From Sphingobacterium pedocola (lineage in GTDB: Bacteria; Bacteroidota; Bacteroidia; Sphingobacteriales; Sphingobacteriaceae), in the NCBI RefSeq assembly GCF_015209965.1, contig NZ_MU158690.1, positions 124,854-188,853 on the forward strand: a DNA stretch of 64,000 bases, written 5' to 3'. Shown here in pieces: positions 35,673 to 45,034 of the stretch; within the stretch, counting starts at the first letter, position 1; each line of letters begins with the position of its first letter. A program made the translations under genes and the position numbers. The notes beneath the pieces are model-generated. The model was given only the letters and a program-made list of their open reading frames with translations. It had not been told where the DNA came from and did not search any database.

Positions 35673-37649
35673 TTAGTTCCAACCCAGATTTTGCACCAAT
35701 TTCCTGTTAGTAAGCAATGTGCTTTGTTTGAGAGGCCACAGATAATCTTTTTTGCTATAGGTCAAAGGATATATTTCGGTTACCCGATAAAATTCTTCAG
35801 GCGTTTCTCCACGCACGTTCAAGCCCCGTACAGGACGGTTCATATATGTCTCTGCAAGTTTCCAGCGTTTTAGATCCCAAAAACGCGCACCTTCAAAGGC
35901 CAGTTCGTTCAGGCGTTCGCGTCGGATGATTTCTTGCATACCATCTTTAGTCGATGGTTTGTTGGCATCAATAGCATGATCGCGCCAGCTCTCTACAACA
36001 TTAGTCAGCCCGGTGCGTGCTCTCACGAGATCTATATAATAATATACTTCATCTGTCGGTGAAGAAAGCGTTTCGTTTAGTGCTTCGGCATACATCAGGT
36101 AGAGGTCTGCCAACCTGATAATAGGGAAGGCATAGCGATGGGCGCTAAACGAGGCGTTATTATCGGGGACCGCCGAACGGAAATGGAGCCATTTTTTGCA
36201 GATATAACCTGTAGAAGGATAACGTTGCACCGGATTGCCACCCCCTCCCACTTTTCCAGCCAGTAGATCGGTTACCCACATATTGTTATCGGATGTAATT
36301 CTGCTGTTGCCATATAGTGTACCACCGTCAAACATGATTGATCCATAAAAACGAGATTCCCTGTCAAAATGCAGCTGGATGGTAGGATGATTCTCGCGGA
36401 TATAATATTTGTCAGCTGCGGTAGCTGTTTTTATCTCCATCGGATCGACACCTATCCATGCTTTATCCTCTTCAATGGGAACCCCATTCTTGGTGTAAAA
36501 TTGTTCAACAACCTGCAAGGTAGGTGCAAATGTCCTATTTAAACCTCCACCGTTTTGCGCTACAAAAAAGACAGGATGGCAGGCTCTCTGTAAAGCGAGT
36601 GTATTCGATTCGGAGCTCCCCCAAATAATTTCCTCATTCCATTGTTCGGTAGCAGCTCCCCTAACCTGCATGGCTAAAATGGTCTTTTCATTTAAAAGAG
36701 CAGCATTAGCAGGGTTTGTAAAGCTGAAATCATACAGCTTATGTCCCGCTTCATGTGCCACATCAATGGCCACTTTCAATGCGTCAGCCGCTTTCTGCCA
36801 TTTTTCGTTGCTGTAGGCCTGCGGGAAAAGCGCTATATTGCGATCATCTACAATAGCGGAATAATCCGGGTTGCCATTAAATAAGGGGCTGGCAACCAAT
36901 GTCAACACTTGGGCTTTGATCGCTAAAGCAATAGGCTTGGTCGGGCGCCCCAGTTCGTTGGTTTGGTCTTCTATCAACAGGGGTAAATCTTCTACAGCTT
37001 CATCTAGCAGTGATACAATGTATTCAGCTACCTCGTTGATCGGCTCACGATATCGTTGGGCTTCTTCTCCCTTTGCACTGAGTGGCAGATTTTCCTTGAT
37101 CAAAGGAATGGGACCATACATGCGGAACAGCCAAAAATGATAATAGGCCTTGAGAAATTTGACCTCAGCGATCCAGCGCGTTCGCTCTTCGTCATATAGA
37201 TCATAAGGTTTGTGGATGTTTTCTAGAAAAATATTACAATCGCTCAGTGCGGTGAATAGCGCTTTTCCACCATTCAAACTATAAGCGGTTTGATTTTGCT
37301 CGCTCGCCCAATAATTGGCCAACGGTGAATTGGTGCCCTGTGCACCTCTTGCAATATACCAAAGCCGTGGATTCATTCCATCAACAGGGTCTATATACCA
37401 GGTTTCGTCACCACCTAGCATCGCAGGATTGGAACCCGCATCAGCAAAATTGGGAAGAAAGCTGAAGCAGCCATATAAAAAGCGCTCTGCTTGGTAACGG
37501 GTTTTAAATGCATGATCAACGGTAGGGGTGTTATCGGGCACGACGTCCAGAAAATCCCCACATGATATCGTTGAAAAACACGATATACACAACAGATACA
37601 TGAAAATTCTATTTTTAACTCCACTTATCACTATATATTTCATATTCAT
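35673..37649 (-). CDS. RagB/SusD-family lipoprotein of the FecR-linked locus
   Basis: 658 aa. Lipobox STISCGDFLDVVPDN, then SusD helices (RWIAEVKFLKAYYHFWLFRMYGPIPLI) and C-terminal RLADLYLMYAEALNETLSS and RRERLNELAFEGARFWDLKRWK. Begins 12 bp after susC. Ligand-binding cap of the SusC channel. Confidence 0.95.
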   Translation of the reverse strand: MNMKYIVISGVKNRIFMYLLCISCFSTISCGDFLDVVPDNTPTVDHAFKTRYQAERFLYGCFSFLPNFADAGSNPAMLGGDETWYIDPVDGMNPRLWYIARGAQGTNSPLANYWASEQNQTAYSLNGGKALFTALSDCNIFLENIHKPYDLYDEERTRWIAEVKFLKAYYHFWLFRMYGPIPLIKENLPLSAKGEEAQRYREPINEVAEYIVSLLDEAVEDLPLLIEDQTNELGRPTKPIALAIKAQVLTLVASPLFNGNPDYSAIVDDRNIALFPQAYSNEKWQKAADALKVAIDVAHEAGHKLYDFSFTNPANAALLNEKTILAMQVRGAATEQWNEEIIWGSSESNTLALQRACHPVFFVAQNGGGLNRTFAPTLQVVEQFYTKNGVPIEEDKAWIGVDPMEIKTATAADKYYIRENHPTIQLHFDRESRFYGSIMFDGGTLYGNSRITSDNNMWVTDLLAGKVGGGGNPVQRYPSTGYICKKWLHFRSAVPDNNASFSAHRYAFPIIRLADLYLMYAEALNETLSSPTDEVYYYIDLVRARTGLTNVVESWRDHAIDANKPSTKDGMQEIIRRERLNELAFEGARFWDLKRWKLAETYMNRPVRGLNVRGETPEEFYRVTEIYPLTYSKKDYLWPLKQSTLLTNRKLVQNLGWN

Positions 37650-37661
37650 TGAGTTTTTTTG

Positions 37662-40600
37662 TTAAAGCGAAACATTGATACCTAAATTAAACACCCGTTG
37701 AAGAGGGTACCCTAATCCATTGCCACCCATTTCTACATCCCATAGATTGAACTTGCTAAATAATAACAAATTGGTACCGCTGAGATAAAGACGACAAGAG
37801 GATAAATTAACACGCTCGGTCCACTTTTCGGGAAGAGCAAAACCGACTTCCGCACTTTTGAGACGTAAAAACGAATTATTTTGAAGGAACCAAGTGCTAC
37901 GTTGATTGTTGTTATCAATAAGTATATTCGACAACCTGGGCCATGCGGCGTTGGGGTCTTGCGATAATTCTGTCCAATGGTCATCCGCAATAAACTGCGC
38001 TAGACCTGTCTCTAGCGTCTTTCCTCCAGAAGAGTGCTGGCGGAAAGGCGACATGGTTGCGGCATCAACCCAAAACGAAGACCGATCCGAACCTTGGAAA
38101 AAGATAGATATATCGAGGTTTTTATATCCTGCGGACAGTCCGAAGCCATAATTTATTTCAGGAGTAGTGGGGTAGCCGATCGGCACCCTATCTAGTTCAT
38201 TGATGATATTGTCGCCATTGATATCCTTGTATTTGATATCGCCTGCCATATATTCACCAAAATCCTGACGCGGGGAATTGGCTACGTCTGCCTCATCAAT
38301 GAACAACCTTTCTGCAACATGTCCCCACCGCTGTGATATCGCATGACCTTTACGCGACAGCCATTCCATATTGAGTAGGGAATATTCGGCTTCTTCGTAA
38401 TACAGATAGGTTGAGCGCGCAAATGTAAAGTTTGCTCTCCCGACCAACCAGGCACCCCCTGTGAGGCTGTGTTTGTAATCTACGGAAGCATCTAAACCTC
38501 GTCCTTGCGCTTCGCCCACATTAACCTGTGGCGTTCCCCACAAGCCCATTTCCGAAGGAATATCTGCCCTCGATTGAAGAATATTGCTTCTGTGCTCGTG
38601 GAACAGGTCTGTTATAATGTCCACCTTCCCGTTAAATAGCCCCAGTTCTATACCTAAGTTGGTTTTACGGGCTATTTCCCATCCGATATCCGGGTTGGCG
38701 TAGTTTCTGATAAGGACACCATTATGGTCGATGCCATTGAAGTTATAACCTGTGGTGAAATTACCACCACCGCCAATAGTCACTTCCGAAAGATAAAAAA
38801 AGCGTTGTGCGCCAATTTCATCATTTCCTACTAGGCCATACGTACCACGGAGTTTCAGTTTGGAAACGATCTCCTTCAATCTACCACTCCAAAATTTCTC
38901 CCTGTCTATGGACCAACCTACACCGACAGATGGGAAAAAGCCCCAACGATGTCCTTTGTCAAACTTTTCAGACCCGTTGTAGCCAAAGTTAAATTCCGTA
39001 AAATAACGGCTGTCGTATCCATAGGTGAGCCTTCCAGACAAGCCAAGGTTACGTTGTGGCAACGACGCGGAAAGCGTGGCAGCATTCGCCGTAAGCGAAT
39101 TGCGGGCAATCCCCACAACCATACCGCTAACAGCATGCCTTTCATTGAAAGTCCGGTTATAGGCCAGAGAGGCTTCTCCATAAAATGAACTCTCTACAGC
39201 TTTGTACCCAGGCGTATACTCAACATATTCGTTTGCGGTAGTCGGATTCAATTCGATCAACTTGTACTCATCAGTAAACCTGTCGTATTGGCCCGGTAGT
39301 ATCTGATAATAAAAGGGACTGTAGGCCCTAGTCAGGTCGAAACCCGAGTTTCTGGTTGTGTTCCCTAGTACACGACCGGTAAGGCCTTGTATAATGCCAC
39401 CCAGATCTTGCTTCAATTCCATTTGCGCCATCATCTTGGATCTGCTTTCCTGTCTATAGCCTCTCAGCAATTCTGCATAGGGATTCATGTATGAGTCGCC
39501 CTCAAACCCGCCAAATAGGATATGGTCAGCTCCGCTGAATGTTTTGTCTGGTTCGAAATAAGCCGGAAAACGGACCGGGCTTACCTGAAGTGCTTTTCTG
39601 TACATATCACTACCCCCTGTAATGGGGCCGTTATAATCGTCGAACGTGCCATGTAGGCGGACAACCGCTTCTGTAGATGGGGTAAGGTTGATATTGATAT
39701 TGGAACGGATTAGGTATTGCTCATAGTTGACATTACTATTAAAGTTATTGCGCTCGTCCACCTTGAGTATACCGTTGTCCTTTGCAAAGGAACCTGCTAT
39801 GTAATAACGTGCCACGGGGCCACCACCAGAAATATTTAGATTGGCCCGATGGTTTATCGCAACATCCTTCGTTAGCATATCGGTCCAATCAACCGCAGGA
39901 TATACAAATTGGTTCCTATCCGTGTTCATGGTCGCGTCGATCTGGTTGTTAGAATAGGGAACTGATGCTAACGGATCACGGGTGGAAGCCGCTTCATTTG
40001 CCAGGCGCATATAAGTGATTGGATCTGCCATCTCAATCGTAGAGGTAGGTTGCGAAAAAGAGTTTTCCACACGGAAATTCACCATAACTTTTCCTTCCCT
40101 GCCCTCTTTGGTCGTGATAAGAATTACTCCATTTGCTCCGCGTGCACCGTATAAAGCAGTTGCTGTTGCATCTTTCAAAACAGAAAAGCTCTGAATATCA
40201 TCAGGATGCATCTTTGATAGATCAGATGTAGATACTTCCACATTGTCAATGAGTATGAGGGGATTAACCTTACCTGTACCGAACGTAGTAACACCGCGAA
40301 TAAAGAAGTCTGCATTATCATGCCCCGGTTCACCGCTGGTCTGGTAGGCAATCATTCCTGCGATACGACCGGCCAAGGCGGTTGTCAGGTTGCTGCTCGG
40401 CACTCTTAAATCACTGGGTGAAATTGTAGTAATAGCAGAGGTTACACTTTCTTTCTTCTGTGTGCCGAAGCCGACAACCACAACTTCCTCAAGACCGGCA
40501 AGGTCTTCTTCCATGGTGATCGTGATCTCCCGTTGGTCGCCTATAAGTACTTCCTGTGTGATGTGACCGACGAAAGAAACGACAATTGTCTCTCCCTTAG

Positions 40601-41138
40601 CGATATTCAGGACAAACCGACCGTTAAAGTCTGTGCTCGTTTTGCTATTGACTTTATCTTTTACCGCAATAGTAACACCCAGCAAGGGTTGATTTATATT
40701 ATTTATTATTAGTCCGGTGACTATATTTTCTTGGTCTGACTGCTTATCTATATCTAGAACGGATGGAGTAGAAACCCGTTTAATCAACCGTACAAAGTTG
40801 TGACGGGTCTCGTACGTGAGGTTGTGTGGATGGAGGATATCCTTCAGTACTTCTTGGGCCAATTTGTTTCCCGAATAGTTGACCTTAGCGGTTAGATAAC
40901 TCGCATCATTGTTATACGCTAGCGGGATACGATGCGCTGTTTGAAGATGTTCGAGGGCCTGTTTCAAACTGACATTCTCGAAGGTTACGCGAATAGTTCT
41001 CTCCAACTCTTTTTGCCCATAGCTTTCATTGCTGGCAAATACAATACAAGTTGTAAGAAGCGATCCCCAGAGCATAAATGAGATCTTCATGATTTGTCTT
41101 AAGTTAGGAATATAATAATTATGTCCTTTTTTTTGCAT
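37662..41138 (-). CDS. STN-type SusC/RagA TonB-dependent transducer
   Basis: About 1158 aa from the ATG at 41138 (MQKKGHNYYIPNLRQ); the frame stays open to a GTG at 41207, and Met at 41090 is another option. After the signal peptide comes an STN domain (VTFENVSLKQALEHLQTAHRIPLAYN), then a carboxypeptidase-regulatory-like domain (VTGLIINNINQPLLGVTIAV), LEEVVVVGFGTQKK, the plug (FSVLKDATATALYGARGANGVILITTKEG) and a barrel ending FNLGINVSL. The STN domain is the part that contacts FecR anti-sigma proteins, which fits the FecR gene directly upstream. Confidence 0.95.
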   Translation of the reverse strand: MQKKGHNYYIPNLRQIMKISFMLWGSLLTTCIVFASNESYGQKELERTIRVTFENVSLKQALEHLQTAHRIPLAYNNDASYLTAKVNYSGNKLAQEVLKDILHPHNLTYETRHNFVRLIKRVSTPSVLDIDKQSDQENIVTGLIINNINQPLLGVTIAVKDKVNSKTSTDFNGRFVLNIAKGETIVVSFVGHITQEVLIGDQREITITMEEDLAGLEEVVVVGFGTQKKESVTSAITTISPSDLRVPSSNLTTALAGRIAGMIAYQTSGEPGHDNADFFIRGVTTFGTGKVNPLILIDNVEVSTSDLSKMHPDDIQSFSVLKDATATALYGARGANGVILITTKEGREGKVMVNFRVENSFSQPTSTIEMADPITYMRLANEAASTRDPLASVPYSNNQIDATMNTDRNQFVYPAVDWTDMLTKDVAINHRANLNISGGGPVARYYIAGSFAKDNGILKVDERNNFNSNVNYEQYLIRSNININLTPSTEAVVRLHGTFDDYNGPITGGSDMYRKALQVSPVRFPAYFEPDKTFSGADHILFGGFEGDSYMNPYAELLRGYRQESRSKMMAQMELKQDLGGIIQGLTGRVLGNTTRNSGFDLTRAYSPFYYQILPGQYDRFTDEYKLIELNPTTANEYVEYTPGYKAVESSFYGEASLAYNRTFNERHAVSGMVVGIARNSLTANAATLSASLPQRNLGLSGRLTYGYDSRYFTEFNFGYNGSEKFDKGHRWGFFPSVGVGWSIDREKFWSGRLKEIVSKLKLRGTYGLVGNDEIGAQRFFYLSEVTIGGGGNFTTGYNFNGIDHNGVLIRNYANPDIGWEIARKTNLGIELGLFNGKVDIITDLFHEHRSNILQSRADIPSEMGLWGTPQVNVGEAQGRGLDASVDYKHSLTGGAWLVGRANFTFARSTYLYYEEAEYSLLNMEWLSRKGHAISQRWGHVAERLFIDEADVANSPRQDFGEYMAGDIKYKDINGDNIINELDRVPIGYPTTPEINYGFGLSAGYKNLDISIFFQGSDRSSFWVDAATMSPFRQHSSGGKTLETGLAQFIADDHWTELSQDPNAAWPRLSNILIDNNNQRSTWFLQNNSFLRLKSAEVGFALPEKWTERVNLSSCRLYLSGTNLLLFSKFNLWDVEMGGNGLGYPLQRVFNLGINVSL

Positions 41139-41226
41139 CTTTGCAATAATTAATAAAGGTTGATACTTTGTTAATAGTTCGACAGTCGGCGAGTTTCTCA
41201 GGCGCACCGATTGTCTTCATTGGTCT

Positions 41227-41253
41227 AGCCAGAAATGCCTAGCATTTCTGGCT
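41227..41253. terminator. 12-bp hairpin between fecR and susC
   Basis: AGCCAGAAATGC (41227-41238) pairs with GCATTTCTGGCT (41242-41253) around a 3-nt loop. On the plus strand it is followed by TTTTTATTTTTT, a classic terminator; on the fecR-susC strand no T-run follows. It may end antisense transcripts or shape the fecR-susC messenger. Confidence 0.6.
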
Positions 41254-41256
41254 TTT

Positions 41257-42309
41257 TTATTTTTTAATCTCCCAAATTTTTGTCTTGTGATTTAGTGTTA
41301 ACGTTCCTCCTGATAGCTCTGCGAGGGTATTTAAAATCTGTGATTTGTTTTTATCCCGGAAAGTGATTGTGATGTTTTTTTGTGCTAAATCTGGATGCAC
41401 AGTTATCGAATCGCCAAAGTTCCGATAAGCTTTTTTGATGACTTGGGACATTGGTTCGTTTAAGTATATAAGTTCATTGTTAAACCAGTTTTTATATTGG
41501 TAGGCCGAAATGCTCCAGAAGCTATTGATATCTAATTGAGCTCGCTGTCCATTTATTAACGATACGTTATTGGTGGATTTGTTTGCTATTTGTCCTAAAA
41601 TATCCGTTTGTTCGGTGGTATTTTGAGTGACCAATAGAAGTACCTCGTTGCCACTCATTGCAAAGACATTTACTTTTCCTGTGTTTACTTCGACAACTTT
41701 TCCGATATCTGAATCGATATTGAACGATGTGCCTACAACCTGTGTGGTAAAGTCTTTCGAAATAATCAAGAACGGTTTCTCCAAATTTTCGGCAACATCA
41801 AAAAATGCCTCTCCATCCAGTTTTACCAATCTCAAATTATTTATCAAGTGCTTGGGATATGTTAAGGAAGTGTTGCCATTCAGTAATATATGGGTTCCAT
41901 CGCTGAGCGATACCCGCTTCCGCTCGCCATGCTTTGTAGATACCACTTCCCAAATTATGTCATGAGATACATTTTTTCTGAATGACGAAACGAAGATAAA
42001 GCTTGCGATTATGCATGCCGCTGAGACTGAGATTGCCCAATATAACAGGTTGGTCCGTCCTTTGTGACGAGATTGACTTCTAGGAGAGATCTGTCTTGCC
42101 AAACGGTCTTTGACAAGATCTTTGTGTTTATATTCCGGTAGGGACGACGACAATTCGGTAGCATCTTCAAATGCATCATGCATAAGTTCCAGCAACTTTC
42201 TCGATTTCTGGCTACTATACAATATATGTTGTAGCTCCTTCAGTTCTTCTGAAGAGATGGTTTTTGAGCGTAGCTTCCCGATTAGGATTAAGATCTCTTT
42301 GTCCTCCAT
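41257..42309 (-). CDS. FecR-family anti-sigma factor
   Basis: 350 aa. N-terminal cytoplasmic anti-sigma region (about 1-85), one membrane helix (LLYWAISVSAACIIASFIFV, near 88-107), the FecR periplasmic domain (KRVSLSDGTHILLNGNTSLTYP, KLDGEAFFDVAENLEKPFLI, VVGTSFNI) and the C-terminal DUF4974 (MSQVIKKAYRNFGDSITVHPDLAQKNITITFRDKN). It holds an ECF sigma inactive until the STN-type SusC signals. The expected sigma partner is not intact nearby: the gene at 42642 is truncated, while an intact one lies 10 kb away at 31322. Confidence 0.95.
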   Translation of the reverse strand: MEDKEILILIGKLRSKTISSEELKELQHILYSSQKSRKLLELMHDAFEDATELSSSLPEYKHKDLVKDRLARQISPRSQSRHKGRTNLLYWAISVSAACIIASFIFVSSFRKNVSHDIIWEVVSTKHGERKRVSLSDGTHILLNGNTSLTYPKHLINNLRLVKLDGEAFFDVAENLEKPFLIISKDFTTQVVGTSFNIDSDIGKVVEVNTGKVNVFAMSGNEVLLLVTQNTTEQTDILGQIANKSTNNVSLINGQRAQLDINSFWSISAYQYKNWFNNELIYLNEPMSQVIKKAYRNFGDSITVHPDLAQKNITITFRDKNKSQILNTLAELSGGTLTLNHKTKIWEIKK

Positions 42310-42641
42310 ACCCTATAGTATCCCAAAGTGAAAGATCGGTAGGGGTCTAAATCTGATAAAACATGTAAGGTGTTGTTTTTTAATTAGTTATTTTTTAAAG
42401 CGCCAATTTTATTGTGTTAAAAATATTTGGCGCGCAGGTCGCGGACCAAAGTTGGCAAGGCCAAAAATCGATTCGTATATGTGCGCATAATTACACTAAT
42501 GAGCGGAAAGAACAAAGCACTGTGTTGTATGTTATAGCGCGCTACATGATGATACCCTGTTTTAATAGCAAGTTAACAAAAACATAATCCATGACTGATT
42601 TTATGTTTGGCTAACTTTTTCGTGAAATTGTACAAACCAGT
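42310..42641. other. Divergent intergenic region between fecR and the sigma remnant
   Basis: 332 bp. One 7-bp inverted repeat (GCGCCAA at 42400-42406 with TTGGCGC at 42427-42433). No gene, no clear -33/-7 pair. It should hold the fecR promoter. Confidence 0.45.
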
Positions 42642-42893
42642 ATGAGAAAGAGGCAAATAGAAGGATTCATTGAGCAGTGGCTGAGAGGAGACGAATTGGC
42701 GTTCAATGGTGTGGTGGATCACTATTACCATCAAATGCTCGACTTCGCACTACAAATGGTTCGTAATCGAGAAGATGCTGAAGAGCTGGTGATGAATTCG
42801 TTTTTAAAACTATGGCAATACAAACGTCGGTTGGTAGACGTCTCGAAACCGGATGAATATCTTTTTGGTATCTTACGTCAGGGCATTATGTAA
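42642..42893 (+). pseudogene. ECF sigma factor truncated after region 2
   Basis: 83 codons. The product matches ECF sigma region 2 (FIEQWLRGDELAFNGVVDHYYHQML, NREDAEELVMNSFLKLWQYKRRL, PDEYLFGILRQ) and then stops at TAA. The 428 bp that follow hold no region 4 in any frame I checked. A protein of this length could bind core polymerase and FecR but could not recognise a -33 element. Most likely a decayed gene, placed where the FecR partner usually lies but in the opposite direction. Confidence 0.75.
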
Positions 42894-43321
42894 TCCCGTA
42901 AAGAATAAATAAAAATAACCGACCATCAAGAAATGCACTGATCCGTTACTTCAAGGGAGAATGCCTGCTTATGAACGTGAGTTGTCGAACTGTATCTTTC
43001 TATAGATTTTGACAAAGAATGTCGGCTAAAGTGTACTGAAATGTATATAAAATTGGAGGTTTTTTCAAAACCGCTTTTCTATTGCAATATGCTGCATGGT
43101 AAATTCTGAGTCACCCGAGAATAAATATTCATTGCGCTCTATGCTTAATGATTGTTTTAATCATGTCGGGTTCATCACATTATTTATAAATGGTGCCATC
43201 TAATTTAGTCAAAGTTTCGTTTTCCCCCGAATATGTGATAAGATGTTGGATACTTTGGGAAAATTATGCTAAGAAATAGCTGCTTTTCGAATGCATCTTT
43301 GTAATACCAAATACAAATCAC
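42894..43321. other. Intergenic region after the sigma remnant
   Basis: 428 bp of AT-rich sequence. No sigma region 4, no other gene and no clear repeat. Near its end CATCTTTG (about 43294-43301) is one base off a -7 box and may serve the isomerase operon. Confidence 0.45.
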
Positions 43322-44929
43322 ATGACGACAACGAATAATAATCAAGCTTATTTAGTATGTAGTGGAGACTTAAGACCTTCAGCGAATATCAAGTGTTGGC
43401 CGATGCAACAGCAAATGGAAGAAAAGCTCCATATTGCCTTGCAAAAGTTAGGTTGGACGATCAAACGAGCGCATACATACGACGAAGAAAAAGGACACGG
43501 TTTTATTGACTATCAGCATGTGGGGATCAAAATCTTTAGAGGAATTGATAAAAAAGCCCCACTTATTGTTGCTGAAAGTGTATGGCAGTATAGCCATCAT
43601 GTTTTAGCGGGACTAATTGCTCATGAAGGGCCCATTCTGATCGTAACGAATTGGGATGGTACCTATCCTGGATTAGTCGGTGCATTGAACCTGACGGGAT
43701 CGCTTACGAAAGCCAACGTACAATATAGTTTTCTCTGGAGTAAGGATTTCACGGACGACTTTTTTATCAACAAACTTCAGGACTGGCTGGATACAGGCAC
43801 AGTGATTCACGATTATACTCATGTACGTGCTTTTGAAACAACGTCGATGACGGTAGCAGACCATGAATTAGCGGCGGGATTCGCCGCAAAACTACAACAT
43901 GACCAGGTGGTTATGGGTGTCTTTGACGAAGGCTGTATGGGGATGTTCAATGCTATCGTGCCCGATGCATTGATCCATCAGTTGGGCATTTTCAAGGAAC
44001 GACTCAGCCAGTCGACTTTATATGCAAAGATGTTGACTGTCTCGGATGAAGAGGCGCACACTATTCTGGACTGGCTGTTGAAAAAAGGAATGAAATTCGA
44101 TTGGGGAACAGATCCTGTTAACGAACTGACCAAAGAGCAGACATTGGAACAATGTAAAATGTACATTGCAGCGCTGCGTTTGGCGGATGAATTTGGATGT
44201 GATACTATCGGTATACAATACCAGCAGGGCTTGAAAGACTTAGTGGCGGCGAGCGATTTGGTAGAAGGTCTTTTAAACAATACAGAACGCCCCCCTGTTT
44301 ATGATGAAAAAGGAAAAGAACTATATCCGGGCGTGGCTTTACCGCATTTTAATGAAGTAGATGAATGTGCGGGTATCGACGGATATGTCACCTACCACCT
44401 TTGGAGACAGTTAGGGTTGAACGGTGATAATACATTGCATGACTTACGTTACGGCGAAAATTTTATTGTGGATGGAAAAGAGGAGTTTGTCTGGGTATTC
44501 TTGATATCCGGGGCGGTGCCTGCGTCCCATTTTGTTGACGGATATGCCAATGCGAGCAGCATGCGCCAACCACCTATGTTCTTCAAAAAAGGAGGAGGAA
44601 CGCTTCGTGGTGTCAGTCGCCCGGGTAAAATAGTGTGGAGCAGAATATATATGGAGCGGGATGAATTGTGGTGTGATATCGGTACCGGACGGGCCGTAGA
44701 ATTACCGAAAGAGGAAACAGAAAGAAGATGGGCACTTACGGATGTACAATGGCCGATTATGCACGGTGTGCTGGATGGCGTAAGTAGAGACCAGATGATG
44801 GCAAAGCATAAGGCTAACCATATACAGGTGGCTTATGTAGATGGCGATTTTGATGTGAGAAGAGCAGCGGAAATTAAAGCGGCAGCACTTCAAGCGCTGG
44901 GAATTAAGGTTAATTTTTGCGGAATATAA
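43322..44929 (+). CDS. L-fucose/L-arabinose isomerase-like protein
   Basis: 535 aa, soluble. An N-terminal Rossmann-like half (YLVCSGDLRPSANIKCWPMQQQME, LIVAESVWQYSHHVLAGLIAHEGPILIVTNW) is followed by a C-terminal half ending WPIMHGVLDGVSRDQMMAKHKANHIQVAYV. The C-terminal KANHIQ block carries the metal-binding His position of the fucose/arabinose isomerase fold; FDEGCMGMFN and HFNEVDECAG include acidic residues at plausible metal sites. It probably interconverts an aldose and a ketose. First gene of a three-gene group with a sodium symporter and a DapA-family aldolase. Confidence 0.8.
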   Translation: MTTTNNNQAYLVCSGDLRPSANIKCWPMQQQMEEKLHIALQKLGWTIKRAHTYDEEKGHGFIDYQHVGIKIFRGIDKKAPLIVAESVWQYSHHVLAGLIAHEGPILIVTNWDGTYPGLVGALNLTGSLTKANVQYSFLWSKDFTDDFFINKLQDWLDTGTVIHDYTHVRAFETTSMTVADHELAAGFAAKLQHDQVVMGVFDEGCMGMFNAIVPDALIHQLGIFKERLSQSTLYAKMLTVSDEEAHTILDWLLKKGMKFDWGTDPVNELTKEQTLEQCKMYIAALRLADEFGCDTIGIQYQQGLKDLVAASDLVEGLLNNTERPPVYDEKGKELYPGVALPHFNEVDECAGIDGYVTYHLWRQLGLNGDNTLHDLRYGENFIVDGKEEFVWVFLISGAVPASHFVDGYANASSMRQPPMFFKKGGGTLRGVSRPGKIVWSRIYMERDELWCDIGTGRAVELPKEETERRWALTDVQWPIMHGVLDGVSRDQMMAKHKANHIQVAYVDGDFDVRRAAEIKAAALQALGIKVNFCGI

Positions 44930-45034
44930 AGTAACAGATAGATGCAGGAACCTATCGACCAAATTTGTCAACTCAAAAAATATATGAGGTTTTATACCAT
45001 CGATATACGACATTAACGACATTATAAATGTATT

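Noticed and set aside
42894..43321. Frameshifted continuation of the truncated sigma factor
   Set aside because: All three forward frames were read for region 4 motifs and none was found; multiple stops follow.
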